64,000 nucleotides of DNA. Source: Pegoplata infirma (lineage: Eukaryota > Arthropoda > Insecta > Diptera > Anthomyiidae). Location: assembly GCA_963921195.1 (NCBI GenBank), contig OY992537.1, positions 1,674,001 through 1,738,000 of the forward strand. The letters run 5' to 3'. Position numbers and translations under genes: made by a program. The notes beneath the pieces are model-generated. The model was given only the letters and a program-made list of their open reading frames with translations. It was not told the DNA's origin and ran no database searches. Every line of letters begins with the position of its first letter. The stretch's first letter is position 1. Positions 32,951 to 44,234 of this stretch are shown here, in pieces.

Positions 32951-33458
32951 TGAAGCTTAAAAAATTGGGGTTCAGAGCAGGATTTTGTCAATTTTTCATG
33001 GAAGGGCCGATATATTTTTGCAAAAAAAATTTTTTTTGGAAAACTACATTCAATACCCTATTAAATTATGCAAAGAGCTCAAATTTTCCGTAATTTAAAA
33101 ATTTACTAGAATTTTTAAAAAAAAATTCCCACCCAAATTTCGATTTTAATCGCTCAAAACACCGCGATCGGACATATTTAGACCAAAACAGTATGAGAGA
33201 AAAATCTTTGCATTTTGATTCTACAAAAAATTGTTATGAAAGTTAATTGCGAAAAACTTTTATTTTAAGAGTTACAGCCAAATAAATCTTTAAAGGTTTT
33301 TTAGCCTATTTTTGAGGTCAAAAGTTCAAACCGCTTGGCCTGTTTGCAACCTAGAAGTCCAATTTCTGGACATATATTATTTTTTACTCCAAACACAACC
33401 GAAAATGCGCTGGGAGCGATAAAAAATACACTTTTGCACATATGGGTGCTCTATTATA

Positions 33459-34347
33459 CACTCAAAAAAAAAACTGTAAAGTTAGCAAAAAAAGCTTGTA
33501 AACCTACAAGAAAATTTGCTGATTTTGAACCCACAATTTTTTTGGTAAAGTTAGCAAAAACGTTTTGCTAAAAATAAGTTAACTGAAATAATTTTTATTT
33601 CAACTTAGTTCATACACATTTGAGGACCCCATTGGGTTCGGACCCAATAGGTCCAGACCCCGATGGGCCTAGACCTAGTTGGGTTCCTTAAAAATCGTCA
33701 TAGTTTTTGATCCAAAATTTGTGTCCGTTTCTCTCTACCTTGCTTAGTTTTTGAGATACGTGATTATAGGGGATCACTGGGGTCTTGAGAACTAAAAAAC
33801 TCGATAACTTCAAAAATATTACTCGGAGAGCTTTTGGTTATTTTGCGATCTTGTTCTACGTGTTGAGAGCTACAAAAATTCTTTTGGACTTTTGTTGTGT
33901 CGGCAATATTTACCGAGATATGAGCATTTTAAAATTTTCGGGAATGCTAACTTTTTTGGATCCAAAGTTAGGTCCCATTAGGGTCCACACATGTGAAGAG
34001 GACCCGCTAAAGTATGGAGATTCTAAGAACCAAAAATGCCCTCCATTTTGCTCTTTCTGGCTTAGTTTCCGAGATAGCGCCATTTTAAGTTTTCTGAAAA
34101 TAAAAAAAAATTTACCATTTATTTTTGCTAATGTTAGCAAAAAATCTTGTAAAAATTTTGTCAACTCAATTTCAAATTTAGCAAAAGAAATTAGTTCAAA
34201 GTTTGTTTAAAATTGCTAATGTGCTAAATGAAGTTTACAAGAATTTTTTGCTAACATGTTAATCTCAACTAAAAATTTGCTAAAAGTTAGCTAACTAGCA
34301 TTAGCAAAAAAAAAATTAGTAAATCTACTAACGTATTTTTTTGAGTG
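33459..34347. mobile_element. TACACTC-type element inserted in a TSD
   Basis: Ends CACTCAAAAAAAAAACTGT and ATTTTTTTGAGTG, flanked by TA inside the right TTATACAT of the 31641 hAT. At 33620-33690 a GC-rich run of roughly 15-bp units (GACCCCATTGGGTTC, GGACCCAATAGGTC, GACCCCGATGGGCC) appears. The 141-codon ORF at 33785 has no known motif and is read as chance. Confidence 0.8.
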
Positions 34348-34794
34348 TACATTTCAAAAAAAGTAAATTATACAAAATCCATTATACAAAGTGTGATAAT
34401 GTAAAACCTGCTGAAGTAGGTACGGGACCGATTTCAGCGAAATTCATATCGGTTATAGCTAACGTAATTTCGAGCTTAAGTATGGACGCTGGACCCCACA
34501 CGACCAATAATGGCACCACCAGGAGCCCCCAATATAGGGCATGTTTAGTACACAAAATCTTTGAATGCATGTAAATAATCTAGCGCTGAACTAAAAAATC
34601 GCCTTGCGGGGTTTGTTATGAAAAATGTCAACTTTCATTTGCTTTAGGTTTCATTAAATTCCGATTCGGAAAGTTCGATTTTGTATCACTGTGTAATTGA
34701 ATTCCATAACAAATCTGAAATTTTCTTGTATTTCATTGTATCAACATGATGTACATATGTATGAGTAACAAATATTTACGAAACCAATGAATTT

Positions 34795-35470
34795 AGATTA
34801 CTCACGTTTTCTAATCACGTTAGCTTTACTCGCGTTCACGCTATTTTCAATTACGCTCACGGGTTTTTACGCAGATTTCTCTCACGCTAAAATGATGTTA
34901 CAAAATAATAACAACAAAATATTTTCTATGAAAAGAAAATTGTTCTATTGATTTTTTTATAAATTGATTGTTAACAAAAGAAAACGGGAACTTAAAATAA
35001 GCCATTAAAAATAAATGAAAGGAGTGGATGTTTAAATTTTTTTCCTAAGTAACAAAGCTGTATTATTGAATACTTTTATTTGAATTTTTTGGAAAAAATA
35101 AAATACTTTAATATTTTAGTTGCTTATCAAAAAATAAAATGATCTGTTATTTTATTTATTTTGATTTGAATAAAATACAATTTTATTTTATTCAATTTCA
35201 TATAAATAAAATAATATTTGTTTCCAAAAAATTCAAATAATTTTTTCTGATTGATTATTCAAACAGGAAAAAAAGAAATTTTCTTATTATTTAACAAAAA
35301 TTTTTGAATAATTTTGGTTATTCACAAAAAATTTAATAAATAACGTATTATTCAAACAAAAAAAAACAAATATTTTTGAAAATTTTGTGTTTGAAAAAGA
35401 AATGTATTTTATTTATTTTGTCATTTATTATACAGTGAAACAGAAAATTATTTTTACAAACTAATATTGT
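34795..35470. mobile_element. CACTCACGC family, left arm of a large inverted repeat
   Basis: ATCACGTTAGCTTTACTCGC, TACGCAGATTTCTCTCACGC, then AT-rich sequence to TTATTATACAGTGAAACAG. Pairs with 37725-38330 inverted over about 600 bp. The left terminus is missing. Confidence 0.75.
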
Positions 35471-35862
35471 TTAATAGTAAACTTCTTAACAAAGCGTTTT
35501 TTTACTAAAACATTAGTTAGAACATTCTTTGTAAATTTTCCCGAACTGAAATCTTTAGATTTTTACTATTTTAAAATGTTGTTAAAACATTTTCCTATGG
35601 AAAATACTGAAGTTTTTAAAATACTTTCAGATATTTTTCAAATACAACAAAAAGTCCTGTGAGGATGTATATTTACTCAGATTTTCAAGGTTTTTGGCTT
35701 TGGTGACATTTTTAAGAAAATATTCTTTAGTATTAACTCTAAAATCTTTCTACTACACAAAATTTATTTAAATAAAAAAAATGCATATGTATACAATTAA
35801 AAATTTTTCCTATAGAAAAAAAAAATATATATTTTTGAATGCATTATTCTATTTTTAAATGC

Positions 35863-36004
35863 ACCCGTAACCGTACCCTAACGTAGCGTAGAGAGGTTTT
35901 TGTTAGATGGGAAGAAGTGAGAGCAATTATTCTTCTTTGCAGAAGGTTACGGGATTTTGTATATGATTTTGACCGCTACGCTACGTTAGGTGACGGTAAC
36001 GGGT
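35863..36004. mobile_element. 142-bp MITE
   Basis: Ends ACCCGTAACCGTACCCTAAC and GTTAGGTGACGGTAACGGGT, followed inward by GTAGCGTAG / CTACGCTAC. TSD not clear. Confidence 0.8.
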
Positions 36005-36087
36005 AGCTAACCTAGTCTTTATTATTTTTCTTACTTCTATGTCAAGTAAAAACGTAAAGAAGTTTTGTTGGGAATAAAATTTCTCTA

Positions 36088-36253
36088 AGAGAATAATCAC
36101 AATTGGAGCGGGAAGCGTTTTTCCGCAACTGGTCACACACGTTTTGCATAAAAACAAAAAACCGCCGCGTTTTTCCGCCAAACTAGATTCAATTCTATTT
36201 GTATGAGGACAATTGCGGAAAACCGCTTGCCGCTCCAATTGTGATTATTGTCT
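36088..36253. mobile_element. 166-bp hairpin MITE
   Basis: AATAATCACAATTGGAGCGG and CCGCTCCAATTGTGATTATT, continuing inward through AAGCGTTTTTCCGCAA and its partner. TSD not resolved. Confidence 0.8.
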
Positions 36254-36305
36254 AACTTAACAAAAAAAAAAAAAAACAAAACATAAATAAGAATGTTTTG
36301 TACTA

Positions 36306-36614
36306 CAGTTGAACCTCGATTATCCGGCCCTCTATTAACCGGTGCCTCTATTAACCGGCATGCTGTGTGTTTGTTTTTTACCTCTATTATCCGTGCTTTA
36401 CCTCTACTATCCGTGCAATTCATACATGTACGTACATATTGTATTTTTTGTTATTGTTTTTACCTCTACTAACCGTGCTTTACCTCTATTATCCGTGCAA
36501 TATATTCACGAACATATACAAATGTAGAAAAATATATAACCTCTTTTAACCGTGTTTTTCGATTATCCGTGTTTAGTCCGGTCGCGTGCAACACGGATAA
36601 TCGAGGTTCAACTG
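36306..36614. mobile_element. pogo/Tigger-type MITE, TA duplication
   Basis: Termini CAGTTGAACCTCGATTATCC and GGATAATCGAGGTTCAACTG, flanked by TA (36304-36305, 36615-36616). Internal CTCTATTAACCG / CTCTATTATCCG units repeat about nine times, as in subterminal repeats of pogo-like MITEs. Overlapping 60-codon ORFs reflect the repeats. Confidence 0.9.
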
Positions 36615-36922
36615 TATTTTGCTTAATGAACATTGCATAGAGTTAACGTTAAGTTGACGTTTTTAGGCTAACTAAACCTTAATGGTCAAAATGAAGTGTT
36701 GATTTCTTCAAAGAATCCTAATACCTGAAATGGGGAATGAAGTGTTGATTTGTTCTTCGAATCCTAACACCTATTGCTTACACGTTTAAGCTCTTAATTT
36801 TCTTTAGTTTTTCTCTTTCGTACTTTCTGCAGAAATAGGGTCAGACAGACGGAGATACAGGCGGATATTACTAGGAAGTCTTTAAATCGATCAAGGATAA
36901 AAACAAAAACATATCGTTTACA

Positions 36923-38410
36923 GTAGAGATGGGCGCGTGAGTGGATTTTGACTCACACTCACTCACGCTTACGCAAAAAAAACTTATCACTCACTAATCA
37001 CTAACGCAATTTTTTTTCACTCACTCACAATCACGTGATTGAAATTAAAATTTCTCACGCTCACGCGTAACTCACGCCAGATTCAATCACGCTCACTCAT
37101 GAGTCTTGCAAGCTCCACTCACGCAAACAAATTTTCTTACAAAAAAAAACAGCTAAAATTTTTTTTTTTGCAAGAAATGAAAAAATTCTAATTAAATAAG
37201 TAAAATCAAAAATTAAATCACGCAAACTAACGCCCAAATAAAGGTATTAGTTTTTCTTCGGTATTGGTTTTCAATTAAAATTGTTATTAAAGGGTATTGG
37301 TATTGAAAAGGTATTGGTACCCATCCTTGCTTTATTGTAAAAATTATAATAAATGAATTTGCTAACATTTATCACGAGTGGGAAGGTGTCCCTCAATGTC
37401 CCCCGGCTCCCTCCCCTGGTGCTCCATCATAGACTTGGCGAAGGAGTATTAATAATGAATTGGGGGCCTCAAATTAAAGCTACAATAATATCACCAGAGA
37501 AGCTTAAAATAGGGTGGGAGAGAAGGATGACAGAAAAGAAGGATTTCAATTGGAATTTCCTGAATTACAACATAACTTTTCTGTATTTCAATTGACTTTT
37601 TATAAATTACAACTTAGCTTTTCTGAAATTCAATTGGGCTTTTTATAGTTTTAATAGCATTCTCTATACAACAATTCTCCTAAAAATTCAAAAATAAAAC
37701 TTTTTAAAAGAAGCTAATTTTAAACAAAACTATTTTGTATGAATAATTTTATGTTTCACTGTATAATAAATGACAAAATAAAAAAATACATTTCTTTTTC
37801 AAACACAAAATTTTCAAGAATATTTATTTTTTTTTGTTTGAATAATACGTTATTTATTTGAAATTTTTGTGAATAACCAAAATTATTCAAAAATTTTTGT
37901 TGAATAATAAGAAAAATTTATTTTTTTTTGTTTGAATAATCAATCAGAAAAAATTATTTAAATTTTTCGTTATTTAAATAATAGCAAATAAATATTATTC
38001 ATTTTCAAAATATTTGAATAATCGCTTATTTGAATATTTTTTTAAAAATATTGTTATTTATTTGTTTCGTTATTTCAATCATAGCATACAGCACTGCTAA
38101 GTAACATTCATTGACTTAAAATTATTTTTATTTATTCTTTATGGTTAAATAGAGTTTTCGTTTTCTTTTGTTTAACCATCAATTAAAAATTAAGCTAACG
38201 CTTTTCTCTTCCTAGAAAATATTTTTCTTTTATTTCAGCGTCAGTGAAATCTGCGTGAAAAACTTTGAGCGTAATTGAAATTGCGTAAACGTGAGTAACA
38301 GTATATTAACTCACGTGATTAGTACGCCCCAGTAAACAAAAGAATGTAGTGAGTCGTGAGTGACTTCAATATTTCTTGCGTGGGTCAAATCGCTAACACG
38401 CCCATCTCTT
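36923..38410. mobile_element. CACTCACGC-family element, both ends present
   Basis: Termini TAGAGATGGGCGCGTGAG and ACACGCCCATCTCTT. Left arm is dense in CTCACGC / TCACTCAC words (36940-37130). The right arm 38270-38400 holds GTGAGTCGTGAGTGAC. No identical 8-mers flank it. 37545-37640 has a decayed form of the 21-bp minisatellite (AATTACAACTTAGCTTTTC). The terminus resembles hAT (TAGAG). Confidence 0.6.
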
Positions 38411-39000
38411 TATTGCACCACAATTGCTAAAATATTCTCAATTCGTTGGTTTAGCAAATTCGTTGGTTTAGCAAATATTTGTTACACATGTTGATACAAT
38501 AAAGTACAAGACAATCACAGGATTGTTGTAAATCCAATATTCGAATGCGATTTGCTCGAAAAAATCCAAAAACGCCATTCTGTATTTTTTTTTTGTTTGT
38601 GTAGACAAACATCTAAACTTTTAAGAAAAATATATAAAAGAATTTTTGGTAAAATGAATTTTTTTAACCAATTTTAATAAAATTTCAGAACAGGTTCTGA
38701 AAATTTTTCAAAGTAAAAATTTTTAATCGATAGCCCATAAAAACAAAAACATAAAATTTTGAGACCTTGGAGCATTCCCTTTTAATTTGATAAATTTGTA
38801 ATCCAGGGAACACGACTTAAAGTTTTGGAATGTCCCATATACAGTACTTGATTATTACTATTGTAAAAACCAAATGTTTGTTATTGCTCAACCTTGTTAG
38901 AATTATCTATTATAGAAAAAAAAACTAAAAAAAACAACAACAACAAAATTTCCTTAGAAACTTATGTAATTAATAATTATTTGTTTAATGCCCTGATATA

Positions 39001-39143
39001 ATACGGCGTTCACACTTGCTGTTTTGAAATGTTCAAGAGTGAGATGTTTATAAAAGTCTTTGTTCTGTGTCCATTACGTTTTTATTCTGCTACTGGTGTT
39101 TTGTTGAACAACTTGTTTAACATCGCTAGTGTGAACTCCATAT
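39001..39143. mobile_element. 143-bp MITE
   Basis: Ends ATACGGCGTTCACACTTGC and GCTAGTGTGAACTCCATAT. Short inverted repeats, TSD uncertain. Confidence 0.65.
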
Positions 39144-39574
39144 AAGCGAAATATATTTTTAGTTTTAGCTTATTAGATGTATTTATCATGTTTAGAAAAC
39201 AAAACCTATACCGATTTTTATCTTATTGTCAGATTAAATACAATGTTCAACTCTAAATACGATGCAATTTTAAAAATAAAATCAATTCAAAAGTTTAAAA
39301 ATTAATTTTGGATCCATCAATTGAAATTCAAAAAGGACCATTGAAATTGGACAGATATTGATAAAAAAAATATAATAAAAAAATTTTAAATTTTCAAATT
39401 GTTTGTATAAAACCCGTACCAAAAGAAACTTTTCAAAACAGACAACAGGTATTATTATCAGATAAATTATCAAATTGGCAATAAAAAAAACCCGAAAGAG
39501 AAAAATCCACAAAGAAAACGCAAACATTTTTTTTTAATTTTTTAAAGATTTTTAAAATTTATTTCTGGCAATTA
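39144..39574. other. AT-rich spacer
   Basis: No gene. An 81-codon minus-strand ORF is AT-rich chance. Confidence 0.4.
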
Positions 39575-39582
39575 TTAAAAAC

Positions 39583-40225
39583 CATAGATGGGAATTTTTC
39601 ATTATCATTGAAATTTAATTACCATTGGTTCATATCAATGGTAATGAAAAAATTTTCATTACCATTTAATGGTAATTAAATTTTTTTAATTGAAAAAAAT
39701 AATTACTAATGGTAATGAAATGCACCAATTGTTGAAAAACACCAATTATAATTGGTTTCAAAACCATTGGTTTTCACATTTTTGTTTTTTTGAAAAGTTA
39801 AAAATTTAAACATCAAAGTATGTTTTTCAAAAAAAAATATGAAAATGTCAAAGACAAAAAACAAAACGCAAATAAAAATTTCAAATATTGTGTTATACAA
39901 AAGGCAATCAATGTGTGTTTGGTTTATAAAATGTGAAAAACTAATACACAATATAACAAAAAACAGCAGATATTTCCATATATTAACGATTTTGACAATA
40001 TTGTGACGACTTTTGCTAATGGCAATTATTTTTTTTAAGTGATGCCATACCAATGGTAATTATTTGTTTTTTAATTTTCATTAGTAAATAAATTGATTAG
40101 TAATTTAATTGGTACAATTGATACAACCAATGGTAATGAAAAAAATTTCATTACCATTGACATCAATTAAATGGTAATTAAACCATCAATTAATTGGTCG
40201 CTTTAATTAATTAGTCCCATCTATG
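39583..40225. mobile_element. hAT-like MITE rich in ATTACCATT, 8-bp TSD
   Basis: Termini CATAGATGGGAAT and AGTCCCATCTATG, TSD TTAAAAAC at 39575-39582 and 40226-40233. Both subterminal regions are built of AATTACCATTAAT / ATTAATGGTAATT words. A 115-codon minus ORF inside is chance. Confidence 0.9.
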
Positions 40226-40233
40226 TTAAAAAC

Positions 40234-40984
40234 ATTAACTAAATTTTTAATTGTTACAAGAAAAAAAAATCTTAAAATTTGGAAGAATATAAAATTTTTT
40301 AAAATTAGGTAAATGGTGAAAGAGAACTTCCGAGTAGAGCACAATATTTTTTTGGGAGTTATTGCATTACCGAAAAAATTAATTTTACTACATTTTGTGC
40401 ACTTCCCCAAAGGCTGGGTATTTATTTCATATTAAAATAAAAAAAATACAAATTTTAGTCGAAGAACGCAACGGGTTAAAATTATCGGATTTGGCTCAAA
40501 TTAAGTTTTAATGAAAGCTCTATAAAAGGGTCAAGAGTAAAAAAAAATTAAATATTTTTTTTAAAAAACTTCTCAAACGTAGGAAAACCCCGAAATTTTT
40601 TGCAAATTTCAAATTGCGATATCTCTAAAATCATTTGACCGATTTTATTTTTTTTTTTGTTATCGAGTTCAGCGCACCACTATTAATTAAATCGCAAGAT
40701 ATATTTTTCTCCCTATTTTGATTCAATTCCGTTCTCACAAATTTTCAAGTGGTTGAGTTCATATTTTTTACTTTTTTTATCCTAATTCTCAATTGGTCTA
40801 CGATTTTAAAACAGACGACTTTTCAATTTTTCTTTTCTATAATTAAGAGTCCACCTTAATGTATATAATTTTCTTTGTTAGATTCTTATCAAATTTTTAA
40901 ATTTACATTATTATCAAATACTTGAGTAAATTTCTTAGTAAAGGCGAAAATTCCCCCCCTATTTAAAATAACAACTTACAAAGT
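40234..40984. other. AT-rich stretch, no gene seen
   Basis: Unclassified; includes GCAAATTTCAAATTGCGATA. Confidence 0.4.
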
Positions 40985-41304
40985 TTTCCAAACAGCCGTA
41001 ACCTTCCAATAACACCGTCCGACAATCAATATTAAACATGATATATGTACGTCTGAATGTAGAGATCAAATGGAGTTAAACTGCAATAACAACTTTTCAT
41101 TTCGTGATCCTGTTTCCTTTTCAAAAGGTCTTCAGTGTTTTTCAGGATTACATTTTGTAAAATATTTTTTTAATTTGTATTTGAAAGAGAAAAAAATCTT
41201 CGCTAATTTTTCCATTTTTTTATTCTGCCATATTCAAAACTTTCTTCAGTATTTTGTTAAAAATTTTAAATGATATTGAAAAATTAAGTTTTGAATGAAT
41301 ATTG
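40985..41304 (+). repeat. module preceding the 21-bp minisatellite
   Basis: ATATTAAACATGATATATGT, GAGATCAAATGGAGTTAAAC, CATTTCGTGATCCTGTTTCC. The same order is found at 63025-63180, again just before the minisatellite. A shorter match lies at 46940-46985. Confidence 0.75.
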
Positions 41305-41440
41305 CTTTTGATCTTTACAATTGATCTTTTACGAATTACAATTGAACTTTTTCGAACTACAATTGATCTTTTGCGAATAACAATTGATCTTTTACGAATT
41401 ACAATTGATCTTTTACGAATTACAATTGATCTTTATAGAC
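41305..41440 (+). repeat. 21-bp minisatellite, first part
   Basis: Six or so units of TTACAATTGATCTTTTACGAA. Interrupted at ATTGATCTTTATAGACCC by a Helentron element and resumed at 42205. Confidence 0.9.
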
Positions 41441-42204
41441 CCTAACCTAACCTAGACCCTACACCACTCTGTGGTACAGGGTATAATGAGTTTTGCTGAT
41501 GTTTGTAACTACCCGAAATATTGGTCCCAGACCTACCTTCAAGCATACCGATCGACTCAGAATAACTTTTTGAGTCGATTTAGCGATGTCCATCCGTCCG
41601 TCCGTCCGTCTGTCAATCTATCAGTTTAAGCACGATACAGGTCGCAATTTTCAATCAATTGACTTGAAATTTGAAACTTAAGCATCTTTTGGCCCAATGA
41701 CGAAGCCTATTAAATGGCTTTAAATGGCGTATTATAATAGATATCGCTTTGAAATTTAGCAGGTAATCAAATTTTGTATGCACGAATCATCATTCCAAAT
41801 TTCGAAGGAATCGGGTCAGTCCTTCTGGTAGTCCACATACAAACCACCCTCCCGATACTCACATAATTCCCCCAAAATTCATAAAAATGGAAATATTTAA
41901 TAAACATTGTATTTTTAGGTGTTAAACGTATACTTTAGTAACCTAATCAAATCGGAATATAATTGGACCATTTTTGGACTTAGTCCCTCTTATAAAAATT
42001 TCGACCGATATTCAGTTAAATCGGTCTATTGACAAAAAAAATTAACCAACTCCACTAAAATTTGATCTGTGTGTGTTTTCTACACTAAATAAAGATCTAA
42101 CAAAAGACAGATCCAATCGGTCCATGTTTGGACTTGGGACCCATTTTCCGAAAAACCTGGTATCATATGGTCGGTCTTGACCGACTATAACTTTCTTACT
42201 TGTT
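41441..42204 (+). mobile_element. Helentron-associated element inside the minisatellite
   Basis: Head CCCTACACCACTCTGTGGTA and GGGTATAATGAG, then CTACCCGAAATATTGGTCCC. A short GTCC tract sits at 41592-41612. The 3' hairpin GGTCGGTCTTGACCGAC is followed by TATAACTTTCTTACTTGTT. Because minisatellite flanks both sides, the right border after CTTACTTGTT can be read exactly; at the left, CCTAACCTAACC of uncertain origin precedes the head. Confidence 0.82.
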
Positions 42205-42476
42205 CGAATTACAATTGAGCTTTTTCGAACTACAACTGATCTCTTGCGAATTACAATTGATCTTTTTCGAATTACAATTGATCTTTTACGAATTACAATT
42301 GATATATTCGAATTTCAATTGGAATATTCGAATTACAAATGGAATCTTTGAATTACAAATAGAATCTTCGAATTACAAGTAGAATCTTCGAATCACAAAT
42401 GGAATCTTCGAATTACCAATGGAATATTCGAATTACAAATAGAATCTACGATTTACAATTGATCTTTTACGAATTA
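42205..42476 (+). repeat. 21-bp minisatellite, second part
   Basis: About twelve units alternating CGAATTACAATTGATCTTTT and CGAATTACAAATGGAATCTT. Gives a spurious FELQLIF-repeat ORF. Confidence 0.9.
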
Positions 42477-42583
42477 CATCTGTAAATAGTGTAGTTTTAA
42501 ACGTTCAAAACGTTAATTTAGATCAGGAATATATTTTATTTCAAAATTGAATTCAAATGATACGTAAGGAAATATAAAAAATT

Positions 42584-42925
42584 TGCCGGTATTTATCGCT
42601 ATCCGCGAAGTGCAAAAATTAACCAATTTCAAAAAAAAAACAAATCAAAATGGATATCAAAAATTTGGTAAAATAAAGCGAATTAAGAAAATAAAATCAA
42701 AAAAAAGTTATCTGATCGGTATGGACGATAAATGTATTTTCTACTTAACAGATTTTTAAAATGCACTCATGGATTATACTGATCCGCTTACATATTTTTT
42801 TATTTTTTTTTTTTCTTAATAGTTTTATTTTACCAAATTTTTGATACCCATATGGATTTTTTTTTGCAAATTGCTAATTTTTTGCACTTCGCGGATAGCG
42901 ATAAATACCCGCCAATTTTTAATTT
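42584..42925. mobile_element. foldback with CG-containing arms
   Basis: TATTTATCGCTATCCGCGAA with GTGCAAAAATT (42590 on) pairs with the inverted copy near 42870-42912, almost perfectly over 40 bp. Inner arms AAAAATTTGGTAAAATAAA / TTTATTTTACCAAATTTTT also pair. The surrounding 42477-43211 is otherwise AT-rich and gene-free. Confidence 0.75.
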
Positions 42926-43207
42926 TTCTGCATTTAAATCGACCTTATGCACCATTTAAGTACAATTTGAATTATTTATATTATAAATATATTTTTTCCA
43001 AAAACCGCGAACTAAAACCGCTTGTAGAGGACTAAAAGCACCCTATTAAAATTTTTTTTAAATTTTTCCCGTTATCAGCTCAAAAATGTGCACGGACTTT
43101 TTGCTATTAGTTAACGAGATTCGAAAATATGCATCGACCCACCCTAATGTGCATTCTTCGATGTCTAATCAACGACTAAATGAATGAGCATAAGAATATA
43201 TGTATGT

Positions 43208-43884
43208 AATATGCCATTTACATATACCTCGAAATCCAGAAAAAATGGGATTTCAATGAAAATCCAAGTAAATCCCATTACTTTTTTGGATTCGCATACA
43301 AAAAAAAACTTGGATTTTGGCAAAATTGTAAAATCGCAATTCAAAATCCCTAAAAATTTCTACTACTTAATTGTACCATAGGGGTTTTCCCAAAATAATC
43401 ATCCCTAATGCTTTTTACAACGCTGCTATTAAAAGCTTAATAAAAACAATGTTTAACAATGTTTAATTTGATATTTTCCATTACAAATGGTAAACGCACA
43501 ATTTAGTTGACCAATTTGGTCTTCCTAACAAAGAAAAACACTCAATGGTGACGGCCCCAAACTTGGCAAAAATGTTAATTTTCTTGCATTTTAAGAAGTA
43601 GCTCTATATAAAAACACATTTTTTGATATTGTGGTCCCAACATATACCAGTGGGATTGAAAATATTGGCTCCGGCAAAGAAAAATCATTGTTTTTAGAAA
43701 TATTTATAAAATTGGGTAATTTTCCAACTAACAACCCTGTACACAAATCAAAAGCAAATACAGAGTTAGTACAAACAAAATCCCGCTAAATGTCAAAAAA
43801 GCATATGTAAACGGTATAGATTTTAATTGGATTTGAAATCCAAATTTATACGGATTTCGGGGTATATGTAAATAGCATATAAAG
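43208..43884. mobile_element. MITE with CCATTTACATATACC ends
   Basis: TATGCCATTTACATATACC followed by TCGAAATCC pairs with GGATTTCGGGGTATATG then TAAATAGCATA. Near each end AAATCC/GGATTT words are dense. No TSD resolved and no ORF of note. Confidence 0.7.
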
Positions 43885-44233
43885 AGCAGAAGCACAATTG
43901 TAAAAATAAATGGACATCTACTATTTAGATAATAACATCTAATAAACTTTACTCATGCACACCACCACCCCTCTTCTAAAAAGTCTAATAAAATATCGAG
44001 CCCCTTACGCCAAAACATTGTATTTGTTACAAAAAATGTTAATGTGACACTTTTCGGTCACGAAATCTAGGAATGTACACTTATCTAAAAATTCATTTTG
44101 ATGCAAGTTCGTAACGGAACTTTACAGTTATGACACTTTTTGAGCTATTGGCATCATCTTAAAAAAAAAAAACGGTTTCTAGGAATACAAAAAAAAAAAA
44201 AGAAACCAAAACTTGTTACACTTACGATACACT
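43885..44233. other. spacer, no gene seen
   Basis: Nothing recognised. Confidence 0.4.
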
Positions 44234-44234
44234 A

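Larger units (their letters stand above)
31641..33453. mobile_element. hAT-like 1.8-kb palindrome
   Basis: Termini TAGAGCACCCACAAAATG and CATATGGGTGCTCTA. TSD TTATACAT is at 31633-31640 and, after removal of the 33459-34347 element, at 33454-33458 plus 34350-34352. Outer arms of about 500 bp (GCCAAGCGGTTTGAACTTTT and partner) enclose two inverted Helentron head pieces and a third palindrome at the centre. Confidence 0.85.
31225..34693. mobile_element. foldback family D split by two later insertions
   Basis: The left arm 31225-31640 matches 34540-34690 inverted (GCAAATGAAAATTTACAT, TTTAGTTCAGCG). The right end is GATTTTGTATCACTGTG. Removing 31641-33453 (TSD TTATACAT) and 33459-34347 (TA) gives a stretch that lines up with the inverted paralogue 53572-53816, which has ATGTATAA once at 53631-53638. 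That paralogue is the empty site. Confidence 0.82.
34695..38835. mobile_element. foldback family A copy split near its centre
   Basis: 34695-34790 (TCCATAACAAATCTGAAATT, TATGAGTAACAAATATTT) is the left-central part. 38440-38835 (AAATATTTGTTACACATGTT, then GGTTCTGAAAATTTTTCAAA) is the right half ending at GGAATGTCCCATATAC. About 3.6 kb of later elements separates them, close to the original dyad. Confidence 0.7.

Noticed and set aside
33785..34210. Longest open frame in the window (141 codons)
   Set aside because: It lies inside a TACACTC-type element, has no recognisable domain, and an open frame of 84 codons exists on the opposite strand over the same bases. Chance is more likely.
36923..38410. 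8-bp TSD for the CACTCACGC element
   Set aside because: The flanks GTTTACAG and TATTGCAC do not match, so the pairing of the ends is uncertain.
42200..42382. FELQLIF-repeat protein frames (also 4859-5047 on minus)
   Set aside because: The 21-bp minisatellite unit is divisible by three, so it creates a periodic frame without meaning.
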